Of a stretch of DNA of 64,000 nucleotides, positions 54,780-60,479 are shown piece by piece. The DNA comes from Gibbula magus (lineage: Eukaryota; Mollusca; Gastropoda; Trochida; Trochidae): positions 41,200,358 to 41,264,357 of the forward strand of contig OW388300.1 of the NCBI GenBank assembly GCA_936450465.1, written 5' to 3'. A model generated the notes under the pieces. The model was given only the letters and a program-made list of their open reading frames with translations, did no database searches and was not told the origin of the DNA. Every line of letters starts with the position of its first letter. Position 1 is the stretch's first letter. Position numbers and translations under genes: made by a program.

Positions 54780-54951
54780 TGCCTCTGCCTGTCTCTTTCA
54801 GGACAGCAATAATCATGCCCTCATGTACCTCCGCCATTCCTCATGCACAAGTAGGGAAACTTCCACAACGCTCCTAGCCCTACGTTGTAGCCCAGTAACG
54901 TTATAAAGTAGTCAAGATGAGCTGTCCAGGTTTCGTGTGCCATTTTGAAAT
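33186..54951 (-). CDS. SLC6-family (neurotransmitter/amino acid) transporter, 13 exons
   Basis: A multi-pass plasma-membrane symporter of the SLC6 family. Exons run 54951-54829, 53040-52909, 51188-50870, 49358-49226, 48127-47993, 45582-45479, 41880-41756, 39686-39574, 39335-39207, 36981-36882, 35155-35055, 33636-33466 and 33281-33186. All introns are GT-AG and all phases match, giving about 590 residues from the Met at 54941-54943. TM1 has GLGALWKFPYLC and NGGG. The large second extracellular loop has a Cys pair (C123, C132) and five N-glycosylation sequons (N140, N145, N157, N167, N172). TM1 has Gly22 where amine carriers have Asp, so the substrate is more likely an amino acid or similar. 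Several Na1 and chloride ligands are replaced. Exon 1 starts at an acceptor, so an upstream exon is likely. The substrate cannot be named. Confidence 0.96.
33466..33636 (-). CDS. SLC6 exon 12 (TM11-TM12)
   Basis: Acceptor CTTGTGCAG, donor AGAG|GTTCGT; 171 nt, phase 0 to 0. It encodes AVFGYSLYSYRPPKYESYIY, PDWATGIGWLIVF, TM12 and SEGFSIRE. If the last intron were retained, translation would stop 14 codons later. A dead copy of the first half lies 272 bp upstream. Confidence 0.94.
33838..34060 (-). pseudogene. Dead tandem duplicate of SLC6 exon 12
   Basis: The segment repeats 33566-33800 at an offset of 272 bp. It includes the acceptor (GAACAG at 33909-33914 on the minus strand) and the coding start, which would read AVHGYSLY, a TAA, and then YRPSKHKCYIYPDW. 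The internal stop and many substitutions show that it is not a usable exon. Its intron-side flank is duplicated too, so this is a genomic tandem duplication and not a retrocopy. Confidence 0.88.
34205..34585 (-). mobile_element. tRNA-derived SINE, family B, in SLC6 intron 11
   Basis: On the minus strand the copy has an A box (GGTCTAGTGGTAGAGCC), a B box (GCGGGTTCAATTGCC, mutated), and body blocks AAGGCCCTCTC and CGTAGGGAAGTTCTCCCGG. It is colinear with 15893-16215. An extra ~60-bp block of TAATACCATT repeats lies in the middle. Its orientation is the same as that of the host gene. Confidence 0.82.
34812..34872 (+). mobile_element. Short retroposon 3' tail
   Basis: GCCGCTTATGGCTGCGATTC, then GCCGAAGCGGTGTTCATTGA, then TAACTCACTCACTCAC. 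The same tail occurs at 45400-45469. It has no recognised head, so it is probably a 5'-truncated SINE or LINE end. Confidence 0.65.
35055..35155 (-). CDS. SLC6 exon 11 (TM10-TM11)
   Basis: Acceptor ACCTTTAG, donor TCTT|GTGAGT; 101 nt, phase 1 to 0. It encodes IDRLENDARVMWKKKVPRL followed by the hydrophobic MFIAIKYICPFILL. Confidence 0.92.
35156..35965. other. SLC6 intron 10, left part; no gene
   Basis: Intronic AT-rich sequence with no coding, tRNA-like or inverted structure that I can support. Confidence 0.6.
35966..36088 (+). mobile_element. Rearranged SINE A fragment split by a MITE
   Basis: It contains CCCATGGTTCGCTAGTTCCAG and then, after an internal deletion, GAAATACTCTTGAAAGC, both from the SINE A body. 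The tail is cut at its own TTAA by the element at 36089-36434. Beyond that element, 36435-36465 has a decayed CCTCACCTCC tail. Confidence 0.75.
36089..36434. mobile_element. TTAA-flanked MITE, copy 3, inside a SINE
   Basis: The left end TTAAAGGGACTGTAGCATG and the right end ACGTGCTACTGCCCCTTTAA are inverted, with TTAA at both junctions (36089-36092 and 36431-36434). At 346 bp it shares GAAGGGTGTTTTGCTATTGG and TTTTTCAAATACATTTCATC with copy 2, and TAATGATAGTTTATGTCATT with all copies. It is inserted in the GTTAAAC tail motif of a SINE. Confidence 0.9.
36882..36981 (-). CDS. SLC6 exon 10 (TM10)
   Basis: Acceptor TACGACAG, donor TATG|GTAAAG; 100 nt, phase 0 to 1. It encodes GGMYVLTLVDWYAVFPGMAL and LLECFVVAWIY. 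Asp445 is the likely partner of Lys28 in the outer gate (Arg-Asp in LeuT). Confidence 0.95.
37373..37740. mobile_element. TIR element with TATCCCACCGGT ends
   Basis: The ends TATCCCACCGGT (37373-37384) and ACCGGTGGGATA (37729-37740) are perfect 12-bp inverted repeats. The interior has two copies of ACTTCAGTTAGTGGGTA and a GGACGGACGGACAGGG stretch, and no gene. It lies inside the foldback element at 37138-38525. Confidence 0.78.
37830..38475 (+). pseudogene. 5'-truncated I/Nimb-like LINE: RNase H end and Cys/His tail
   Basis: Plus-strand frames read VFCWLPSHMSIKGNNKADS, the C-terminal His motif of a LINE RNase H domain. After a frameshift come SYIKQRWKYQWNQQ-like sequence, GYKSLSSFTRHES, a KGEDPPTCIPCQC motif and HILCECWNTA. 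These indicate an I/Nimb-type LINE end. The 3' tail is GCGGCGTTAAACAATATTCG followed by ACTCACTCACTC. Imperfect 10-bp flanks (ACTTAAAATG and ACTTAATATG) mark its insertion into the foldback arm. Confidence 0.8.
38526..39206. other. SLC6 intron 9, remainder; no gene
   Basis: Includes two loosely similar segments (about 38630-38720 and 38795-38880) with GGCAGAYGT and TATGTATCA motifs, possibly decayed repeat copies. No coding sequence other than the flanking exon. Confidence 0.5.
39207..39335 (-). CDS. SLC6 exon 9 (TM9)
   Basis: Acceptor TGATTCCAG, donor ACAG|GTAGGA; 129 nt, phase 0 to 0. It encodes LPSFEVCKATLVDRFPRLG and TWLPYLIAVVPCFFINLVF, the intracellular loop and TM9. Confidence 0.93.
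39574..39686 (-). CDS. SLC6 exon 8 (TM8)
   Basis: Acceptor CTGTTACAG, donor ACTG|GTGAGT; 113 nt, phase 1 to 0. It encodes YNLGFIVYPEAVASLPLPHL and WSALAFITFITLGVDTL. The Asp390-Thr391 pair corresponds to the Na2-site Asp-Ser of eukaryotic SLC6 proteins. Confidence 0.95.
40108..40268. repeat. Hairpin 1 in SLC6 intron 7
   Basis: Imperfect arms of about 70 nt. The left arm contains CATTAGATACGAATTATATG and the right arm carries its reverse complement with one mismatch. The tip is CTGACCGAGCGAAAGCGAGG. A CCAATCAGATCG motif lies 1 kb to the right (41267-41278), and CACGTGTGTAATAATC (41371-41386) is partly inverted relative to CATTACACACG just right of the hairpin, so the hairpin may mark one end of a ~1.3-kb element. 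Confidence 0.75.
40269..41755. other. SLC6 intron 7, remainder
   Basis: Contains a (GCCTC)n-like tract at about 40607-40620 and the CCAATCAG and CACGTG motifs noted for hairpin 1. No protein-coding sequence that I can support. Confidence 0.5.
41756..41880 (-). CDS. SLC6 exon 7 (TM7)
   Basis: Acceptor CTGCCCAG, donor TCAG|GTTTGT; 125 nt, phase 2 to 1. It encodes DALLITFMDTATAVFVGFPF and FAIMGHVAHIRGVSVDTFAS. Asp322 replaces the Na1/chloride Asn and Ala326 replaces the chloride Ser of other SLC6 proteins. Confidence 0.95.
42070..42172. repeat. Hairpin 2: perfect 44-bp arms
   Basis: The arm 42070-42113 (starting GGTCAATACGTGTTTTTATG) is exactly inverted at 42129-42172. The 15-nt centre is GAGGACGAAGTCCGA. 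It lies 227 bp beyond the end of the recombinase-like reading frame on the minus strand. It could extrude as a cruciform or end a transcript, and may be a terminal structure of the recombinase element. Confidence 0.92.
42280..42332. promoter_or_regulatory. Repeated TGACGTCA sites
   Basis: Two perfect palindromic TGACGTCA motifs and one variant (TGGCATCA) recur at ~25-bp spacing in the repeat TGACGTCATGAAACAATACAA. TGACGTCA is the canonical cAMP-response element core. Functional use is unproven; the sites lie between hairpin 2 and the recombinase gene. Confidence 0.5.
42399..42638 (-). pseudogene. C-terminal extension of the recombinase beyond an in-frame TAG
   Basis: The frame of recombinase exon 3 continues without interruption for 79 codons after the TAG at 42639-42641 and ends at TAA (42399-42401). 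It includes an acidic NFLNDVDFDRLLETIDV block and ends GCTVTINYNFYQNQ. The lack of further stops suggests that it was coding until recently, or is reached by readthrough or splicing. Confidence 0.6.
42639..44132 (-). CDS. Crypton-type tyrosine recombinase (KIAA1958/DUF3504-like), 3 exons
   Basis: Exons are 44132-43644, 43451-43262 and 43000-42639, with donors AAG|GTGAAT and AAG|GTATAT and acceptors CAATCAG and TTTACAG. Phases match, giving 346 residues. Residues 1-165 form a core-binding-like region (VFREYLSQKG, YRHGIQRHLEK). The catalytic region keeps a complete set: the Arg cluster 174-177 in GRRGREN, Lys209 in TKNHQ, H294-x-x-R297 in NHSLR, His320 in TGHKSESS and Tyr329 in LKTY. Tyrosine recombinases cut and rejoin DNA through that Tyr. 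Crypton transposons and domesticated relatives in animals have this domain. It is nested in SLC6 intron 6, on the same strand. Whether it is an active transposon or a host gene is open. Confidence 0.85.
44133..44360 (-). promoter_or_regulatory. Likely promoter region of the recombinase gene
   Basis: Upstream of the ATG on the minus strand are two CCAAT-type boxes (GCCAATCAAATTG near 44183-44195 as its reverse complement, and GACCAATCAGATCG near 44319-44332), plus a GGTCACGTGATC E-box near 44304-44315. No TATA box stands out. Assignment is by position and motif only. Confidence 0.4.
44361..45388. other. SLC6 intron 6, remainder; no gene
   Basis: AT-rich intronic sequence with no supported coding or RNA gene. 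A less AT-rich stretch around 45240-45340 (CGCTTGGCGAGACTGC, GTTCGCGAGTACGGGCG) is of unknown origin. Confidence 0.5.
45400..45469 (+). mobile_element. 70-bp retroposon tail inserted at the exon 6 splice donor
   Basis: AGGCCGCTAATGGCTGTGAT through GAAGCGACGTTAAGC to (ACTC)n, the same tail as at 34812-34872. It is flanked by an exact 11-bp duplication, ATAAAGTACCT, at 45389-45399 and 45470-45480. In sense orientation the right copy is the end of exon 6 plus the donor GTACTTTAT. Confidence 0.92.
45479..45582 (-). CDS. SLC6 exon 6 (TM6)
   Basis: Acceptor GTTTAAG, donor TTTTAG|GTACTT; 104 nt, phase 0 to 2. It encodes IWIEGCNYALYSMGVAWGG and HNKLSNNCFR. Ser290 of the unwound TM6 is kept, while Tyr286 replaces the usual chloride-binding Gln. 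The donor overlaps a retroposon target duplication. Confidence 0.95.
45583..46913. other. SLC6 intron 5, left part; no gene
   Basis: No coding, RNA or repeat structure that I can support before the SINE at 46914. Confidence 0.55.
46914..47116 (+). mobile_element. tRNA-derived SINE, family A, 3'-truncated
   Basis: A complete head (TAGCGCAGTGGTTAGCGC, GGTTCGAATCCCGCC) and body up to GTTTCACCGCAATGC. The GCGTTAAAC tail is missing. It lies in SLC6 intron 5, opposite to the gene. Confidence 0.9.
47267..47411. mobile_element. Small foldback element
   Basis: Arms ACCTTGATTCTGCCAACCAG and continuing TCTACAGTGTCGAGGGGTCAC are inverted at 47370-47411 with two or three mismatches over ~42 nt. The centre contains GCGCATGCGCG. 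It is intronic and non-coding. Confidence 0.8.
47993..48127 (-). CDS. SLC6 exon 5 (TM5)
   Basis: Acceptor TTGTTTCAG, donor AAAG|GTGAGA; 135 nt, phase 0 to 0. It encodes VVYVTVCIPYILFITFLIRG, CLLPGSGQGI and YYIYPNFEKLMDPK, the classic TM5 and the loop before TM6. Confidence 0.96.
48128..49225. other. SLC6 intron 4; GC hairpin and GTCCG-repeat element
   Basis: At 48584-48620, TATCCCCCGCT and AAGCGGGGGATA form a hairpin, followed by GCGTCCGTCCGTATGTCCG. An earlier segment (48415-48470) has GTCCGTCGGTCCGTC. This resembles decayed short repeats. No coding sequence. Confidence 0.6.
49226..49358 (-). CDS. SLC6 exon 4 (TM4)
   Basis: Acceptor TATGACAG, donor AAAG|GTGAAC; 133 nt, phase 2 to 0. It encodes YRVLEITDGLEDIGGMRWPL and the hydrophobic VLCLVIVYVGVFLIMF, then KGLKVSGK. 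Confidence 0.95.
49748..49853. repeat. Hairpin 3 in SLC6 intron 3
   Basis: The 43-nt arms AGTTAGAACCTATGAAGAGA and continuing AATCTTAGTGATTAAA to GGGGC are inverted at 49811-49853 with one mismatch. The tip is GGAGCGAGCGTTGCGAG. CCAATCAGGC lies 0.68 kb to the right (50532-50541). It has the same layout as hairpins 1 and 2. Confidence 0.9.
50870..51188 (-). CDS. SLC6 exon 3 (TM3 and second extracellular loop)
   Basis: Acceptor TCTTTCAG, donor GGAG|GTTAGA; 319 nt, phase 1 to 2. It encodes TM3 (IATYTPSLFAWFLYYLY), the loop with C123 and C132, five N-x-S/T sequons, and AAEEFW, the conserved lead into TM4. Confidence 0.95.
51189..52908. other. SLC6 intron 2; no gene
   Basis: Short direct repeats AACCTACAACCT (about 52623-52650) and ATCAACGCC (three copies, 52743-52769) are present. 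Open frames here are short and lack family similarity. Confidence 0.55.
52909..53040 (-). CDS. SLC6 exon 2 (TM2)
   Basis: Acceptor CTCTTTAG, donor AAAG|GTAGGT; 132 nt, phase 1 to phase 1. It encodes AFLIPFLIFTIIGVIPCVFL and ETTIGQYSQSGPVKVW, the TM2 and following loop of SLC6 proteins. Phe45 replaces the Tyr that contacts chloride in other members. Confidence 0.95.
53850..54780. repeat. 42-bp minisatellite grading into (CT)n
   Basis: A unit of 42 bp, CTGTATGTCTGTCTGCCTCT plus CTCTGTATGTTGATCTCTTTCA, repeats about 15 times from ~53950 to ~54600. It then passes through CTGTCT repeats to (CT)n at ~54700-54777. Because 42 is a multiple of 3, open frames with a 14-residue period arise in several frames; they are not proteins. 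On the gene's sense strand the tract is GA-rich and begins ~50 nt after the exon 1 donor. Confidence 0.93.
54829..54951 (-). CDS. SLC6 exon 1 recognised (TM1)
   Basis: The exon follows a TTTTCAG acceptor and contains AAAATGG, whose ATG (54941-54943) may be internal or the start. It encodes HETWTAHLDYFITLLGYNVG and LGALWKFPYLCMRNGG, and the donor is GAG|GTACAT, phase 1. Asn20 and Ala25 stand where LeuT has Ala22 and Asn27. A (CT)n tract and a minisatellite begin 48 bp into the following intron. Confidence 0.93.
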
Positions 54952-55686
54952 CTGAAAACAAAGGTATATTGGAATCATTGCAAAGGAGCATGTACTCTAA
55001 ACCAATTGAGTCTCCAGGTTTTTCTTACTTAAAAGGGACTATCATCCTGTTAAAATAACCTGCCACAAATAGGAACGAAACGCATATATGTATTCAAATA
55101 GCCTGTGAGCTTTATAACATATAACATGACTCAATTGAGTAGTTAACATTTCATATAACATTTCAAAAGCGATTTTGAGAGAAGAATAATATTGGTTTTA
55201 GGATTCTTGATCTTGAAAGAAAAAACAGAACACCAATGAATTGTAGATGTCATTAAGTTTGATCATCTACCAGCCAATCTATCCAACCTGTTAAAATGTT
55301 TTATTCAGCCTCTTGGCTACTTATGATACACGTTATTTAAAGTGACAGTTTTCCCCAAATAGTTCATTTGCTTTTGATACGACTAGCTAAGACTAAGATA
55401 AGTTAAAACGCTATCTTTGAATAACCAAAAGAATCAGTTGTAAGCGCACAATGTCAGAAACGTTTGATGCTGAAATATGTTAACTTTTAAGTCTTGGATA
55501 CGACTGATAATTATACGACGTTAAAGCCTTATCTCCTTGTTCTGTATGGTATGATTTTGAAAAGTGATTTATGCAGGAAATAATTATCCTCAAATATTTA
55601 AAATACTCCAATCTGTTCACCATTTATTAAAAATCATTCATGTTCTGATAAATATCTAATTTAATTTTGTAAAAACTATTTTACTC
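54952..55686. other. Upstream of SLC6 exon 1; no exon recognised
   Basis: Because exon 1 starts at an acceptor with a 2-nt codon remnant, at least one upstream exon should exist. I could not identify it here or further right with confidence. Confidence 0.5.
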
Positions 55687-55689
55687 TAA

Positions 55690-56073
55690 GGCTGGGCGCA
55701 CAATACGTCCGATTTGTCTTGCGATGCGTCATGAGATGCGGTAAAAAAACGCAGACAGTGTATTTTCCATATGCTCGCACATTATGTCCAATGCGTCAAT
55801 GCGATCCGATGCGATGAAACTAGGTGCTGCACCTATTTTATCGGAACGCAAATTATTTCGTACGGAGGATTCCCTATCTTACTTCATTTTTTTACACTTC
55901 TCGAGGGGGTTTCCCCACTCATACCACATGGACACGAAGAGGGTAAATCAACTATATATATAAACGCAATATCTATCACACCTGTTTAACGCGTGTAGTA
56001 TGAACGTAAAAACGCTACGCAACGCATCGAATGACGCATCACACAAAAAATTGGACATAGTGTGCGCCCAGCC
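55690..56073. mobile_element. Harbinger-type MITE
   Basis: The ends GGCTGGGCGCACAATACGTCC and GGACATAGTGTGCGCCCAGCC are inverted with two mismatches over 21 bp. TAA flanks both sides (55687-55689 and 56074-56076), matching the TWA target duplication of PIF/Harbinger elements. GATGCGT/ACGCATC motifs repeat inside both ends. It is 384 bp and non-coding. Confidence 0.85.
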
Positions 56074-56640
56074 TAATCAATATTTGTTTTCAATCCTCAT
56101 TTCACATAATGTGATAAAATATAAATTTTACTGTGTAAAGTAGGTACGGTAACTGTGAATAATGAAACATGGTCAGCAACCTGTAGGAGATATATTTTCT
56201 CTATAACACAATAACTATTACATGGGTTTCATTTTAAAGATTATAATATACTGGAATACATGGACAAGCAATTACTAAAACCGTAACAACGATTTCTACA
56301 AAACTTTAAATGGGTACCGGATCTACTAATCCCTGGAAATCGTATGGGTTTAATAAATAAATGATATTGTTAGAAAAATAAACGGGCGTTGGTAAGAAGG
56401 AATAGAAACAAGTTCTGTGGATTAACAGCATTTTATTGTTTCGAGGTGATTAGTACCACTCAAATGTACTATTAATTCATAGAACCTATTTCCCTTTGAT
56501 ATATCAACAATTTACCTTAAAGAGGTTCCCAACAATAATCAAAATAAATGAAAAATTACTGTAAATTGGCATGATGCAAGCTGAATATGTATTATTCGAG
56601 ATTAAAAAAAAAGTGCATGTCACGGACGAAATATTGTTGG

Positions 56641-56945
56641 GATCTTTACTGAAAAGGCTTAATATGATTCAATACCCCTCTAAACATGAGGATAGACACC
56701 AAATTAATTTGATATTATGCATAGTTACTGAGATATTTACGAATACAAAATTTTCAGTAATGGCGGCCTTAATTTGCATATTCAGCATACAATATTGTTG
56801 TGATCTTTACTGAAAAGGCTTAATCTGATTCATTACCCCTCCAAACATGGGGATAGACACCAACATTTATTTGATATCTTGTATAGTTACTGAGATATTA
56901 ATGATAATGAGATTTTCAGTAATGGCGGCCTTAATTTGCATATTG
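56641..56945. repeat. Two-copy tandem duplication, 161-bp period
   Basis: GATCTTTACTGAAAAGGCTT starts at 56641 and again at 56802. Both copies run to TTTTCAGTAATGGCGGCCTT and ATTTGCATATT. Identity is high apart from small changes. There is no recognised function. Confidence 0.85.
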
Positions 56946-57635
56946 TGCGGATTGCCCACTGATGACAGAGTGGCATCATTGAGATTCCTGAAGAGCACAT
57001 CTAAGAGGTATAGAAACAGCAAAAAAATTTTGTACATACCACAATGCAAGGTTGTTAAAAAATCAGGGGTTTGGCAACCGGACTAGTTGCGACTTCGAAT
57101 GCTCCGCTTGTTATTAAACTAATTAACACATTCAGTGCATGTTTGAGGATATCGTCTCATTTAATGGACAGCATAATAAATGAATGTGATACAAATTTCA
57201 GAGATTTGTTTTCACATGAGTGGGAACATTAAAACAATTTAAAAACGCAAAATTCAAAGTCAGCAAATTGCAATTTGGTATACACTTCTTTCTAATCTGT
57301 AAATATTTAATGTCGTTCAAAATTTAGTTTCATGTAATTGTGAAAGGATGTTTTCCCGACGGAATGCCCAAGAGAAACTATCGTTACTTTTAAATAATGC
57401 TCACGGGTCATTTTTTCTATCTCATGAACCAATACTAATTACGATAACGTTAATTTTAACTGATTTCGCGGAAACATCATTTATCTACAGAATCATCCGT
57501 AAAATCTCGCTTGTTTATATCCATACATGCAATCTTTATTTCAATTCCCCGGTTTCTTCACAAATCACTATAATCAACATACATTGTTTATTCTACGGAT
57601 TCAATAATCAAGAGTGTTCATCATGTGCATTATGT

Positions 57636-57850
57636 TAAGTGTAGTTTCTCCTAGACTTGTAATTACTGTGAGTCTCTTCTAGACTTGTGATTACTGTAAG
57701 TCTCTTCTAGACTTGTGTTTACTGTAGGTCCCTCTTGGAATTGTGTTTTGTTAAAGTCCCTCCTGGACTTGTGTTTAGTGAAAGTCCCTCCTGGACTTAT
57801 CGTGTTCCAAGTTAAGCCCCTCCTAGACTTGTTCAGTTCCGACTTGACAT
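57636..57850. repeat. ~30-bp tandem repeats upstream of a gag-like region
   Basis: Around seven units of the form CTCTTCTAGACTTGTGATTA plus CTGTAAGT, diverging to CCTCCTGGACTTGTG on the right. It lies 120 bp before the first gag-like ATG and may be part of a retroelement leader. No long terminal repeat was identified. Confidence 0.8.
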
Positions 57851-57972
57851 AGTGCAGTTTATTCCCTTCTGTATTCATGCGATTTCATCAGTGATTGTGA
57901 TTTATACAGGTTCCTTCTGAACATAGTACCTATACTTATATCAGATCTTGGATCACATCTGTACCTTCACTA

Positions 57973-58882
57973 TGAATCTCGGACAGGAAGAAATTAAGTC
58001 TCTTATGACTGTTTTTGAGAAGATTGGTATGACACCCGAGTTGGAAATTCGGAAGCTTTCAAAGCTTGGATTGGCAAAGTGGACAAACAGGAAACTCCAG
58101 AGATAAAGGCTGAACCTCACTCTATCGAATCGGCATCAACGTCTCCAGTGTTACCGTCAACGTTCACAACGTATAGCAACTTTCCAAAGCTACCGTTCTT
58201 AAGTGGAGAGATAGGCAAGGACACCCCATATTTCTACAGTCGAAAACGCACTCCCTTGATGTGATTCTTCACGCAGTCAGGAAATCTCTTTGCGGTGAAG
58301 ATGCTCTCTGTGCAATGAAGCTAGGACATACTGCTTTGGTTCAAGACATCATTCACAAGCTACGGAGTGCCTTTGGGACTTTGAGACGCAAGGAGACCCT
58401 CATGTCACAATTCTATGGGACCAAGCAAGGAGTCAGTGAAGATGTATCATCCTGGAGGTGTAAACTTGAGAACCTGATGTATCAGATCAAACAGCAATGT
58501 CACACACCCGAGGAGGAACAGGATGAAATGTTGAGGAGCAAGATGTTGGATGGACTTCACTCAGCCTTGAAGAGCCTCGCTGCCCATAAATATGACTCGA
58601 TCTTGAACTTCGATGAGTTGCGTTTGTGCTTGAGAGAGGTTGATTAGAGCTAAAGAAGGAACACTCTCTAGTCACAGGATCGAAGAAGTCAGCATCAGTA
58701 AAGATGGTATCCAACCTGGAACCTTCATTGGCTACTACTTCAGCAGAAGTTATTGATGTCAAAGCTATGATGTTAGAGATCAAGTCAGAACTGGCGGAAC
58801 TTAAGGAACAAAGGACCCCCAGCTCAAGTATTCCTTCAACAGCCATCATCACATGCGCCTAAGGAGCAGAACCAACGAAGGT
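57973..58882 (+). pseudogene. Retroelement gag-like capsid region, broken
   Basis: From an ATG at 57973 the region encodes a Gag-like protein in shifting frames. An N-terminal helical part comes first, then PKLPFLSGEIGKD with a frameshift near 58235. A capsid-like stretch free of stops follows at 58261-58647 (ILHAVRKSLCGEDA, DIIHKLRSAFG, MSQFYGTKQ, EEEQDEMLRSKMLDGL, YDSILNFDELRLCLREV). This fits Ty3/gypsy-type or PNMA-like capsids. A TAG and further decay follow. It is split from its zinc knuckle by the element at 58892-60155. It is dead as a gene, though the capsid core is well preserved. Confidence 0.78.
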
Positions 58883-58891
58883 GGAAGAAAC

Positions 58892-60155
58892 GGCAGTGTG
58901 AAGTTGGTTACTTATTGGTTATTGGACATTGGACATTCGATTTTTCCAGTTACTTCTTCAAAACAATGGTTGATTGTGAAAAACTCATTACAGAGCTAAT
59001 ATGTATATTACCTAGTGACGTTATTTGGGATTTTACGGTAGCAGGTCCCCTATCAAACATCATGTAAGATACCTCATTGGATAGAAAATTGAATTATCTT
59101 TCATTTGGGTACCCTTAGATGGTGTTGCAAATATTCCTTGGTACCCTCAGACTAGTTTGATTGTGAAAAACTCATTACAGAGCTAATATGTATACTACCT
59201 AGTGACGTTATATGGGATTTTACGGTATCAGGTCCCCTATCAAACATCATGTAAGATACCTCATTGGATAGGAAATTGAAGTATCTTTCATTTGGGTACC
59301 CTTAAATGGTGGTGCAAATATTCCTTGGTACCCTCAAACTAGTTTGATTGTGAAAAACTCATTACAGAGCTAATATGTATACTACCTAGTGACGTTATTT
59401 GGCATTTTCGGTATCAGGTCCCCTATCACATCATCATGTAAGATACCTCATTGGATAGGAAATTGAATTATCTTTCATTTGGGCACCATTAGATGGTGTT
59501 GCAAATATTCCTTGGTACCCTCAGACTAGTTTGATTGTGAAAAACTCATTACAGAGCTAATATGTATACTACCTAGTGACGTTATTTGGGATTTTACGGT
59601 ATCAGGTCCCCTATCAAACATCATGTAAGATACCTCATTGGATAGGAAATTGAATTATCTTTGATTTGGGTACCCATAAATGGTGTTGCAAATATTCCTT
59701 AGTAACCTCAGACTAGTTTGATTGTGAAAAACTCATTACAGAGCTAATATGTATACTACCTAGTGACGTTATTTGGGATTTTACGGTATCAGGTCCCCTA
59801 TCAAACATCATGTAAGATACCTCATTGGATAGGAAATTGAAGTATCTTTCATTTGGGTACCCTTAGATGGTGGTGCAAATATTCTTTGGTACCCATTTAA
59901 ATATTTACTTTCCCTTTTGGCTTGATTTTACTAACCCCATCGCCAATATTTCGTAATTTACGGTACACTCTGATTTTTTGCGAATCAAACAGCATTATTC
60001 ATTGGATAGGAAATTGAATTTTCTTTAAAATGAGTATACTTATGTTGTCATAGATTGTTCCATAGTGCTTTTTCAGACCATTGTTTTGAATAAGTAACTG
60101 GAAAAATCGAATGTCCAATGTCCAATAACGAATAAGTAACCAACTTCACACTGCC
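58892..60155. mobile_element. Mutator-like non-autonomous element with internal 187-bp array
   Basis: Both ends carry a 79-bp inverted repeat with two mismatches, beginning GGCAGTGTGAAGTTGGTTAC. It is flanked by an exact 9-bp duplication, GGAAGAAAC, at 58883-58891 and 60156-60164. Long TIRs with a 9-bp duplication are the hallmark of Mutator-like elements. The interior is a five-copy 187-bp tandem array plus ~150 bp of unique sequence, with no transposase. It interrupts the gag-like region. Confidence 0.9.
58971..59896. repeat. 187-bp tandem array, five units
   Basis: TGATTGTGAAAAACTCATTA begins at 58971, 59158, 59345, 59532 and 59719, exactly 187 bp apart each time. The units differ by a few substitutions. 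The last ends near 59896, and a diverged ATTGGATAGGAAATTGAATT piece recurs at about 60002-60021. It lies wholly between the Mutator-like inverted ends. Confidence 0.96.
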
Positions 60156-60164
60156 GGAAGAAAC

Positions 60165-60436
60165 ACGACAAATGGAATGGACGTCCACAGCAATTATCCA
60201 TACAGCCGCCTGTGCCTCAGCAACCTTTCTTTCATCCTTCTGTGCCTCCACAAGTGCCTCCACCTAGTATTGCCCACCTGCCAGCACCTACTGTGCAACA
60301 GCAGATCCCACCCTTTCAGCAGCAGGGAAAACATGAACACGTGGAACCAATCTACTGCTACAGATGTGGATACCCAGGGCACATAGCTGTAGGATGCAGA
60401 GTGAGACTGGACCTTTTGAGGAAACCTTTAAACTAG
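60165..60436 (+). pseudogene. Gag nucleocapsid-like zinc knuckle
   Basis: A Pro/Gln-rich linker (PPVPQQPFFHPSVPPQVPPP) leads to a CCHC knuckle, CYRCGYPGHIAVGC, with C-x2-C-x4-H-x4-C spacing. Such knuckles bind element RNA. This continues the gag-like region on the other side of the Mutator-like insertion. A stop (TAG at 60434-60436) ends the frame. Confidence 0.82.
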
Positions 60437-60479
60437 GACAAGTCTATGGGAAAGGGTCACCCCTAGGCTGTAATGACAG

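Noticed and set aside
53952..54906. Open frames of up to ~300 codons with a repeating Cys-Leu-Ser pattern
   Set aside because: They follow from the 42-bp minisatellite (14-codon period) and are open in several frames at once.
58971..59896. CRISPR-like regular array
   Set aside because: The repeats are 187-bp direct tandem units without spacers, inside a eukaryotic transposon.
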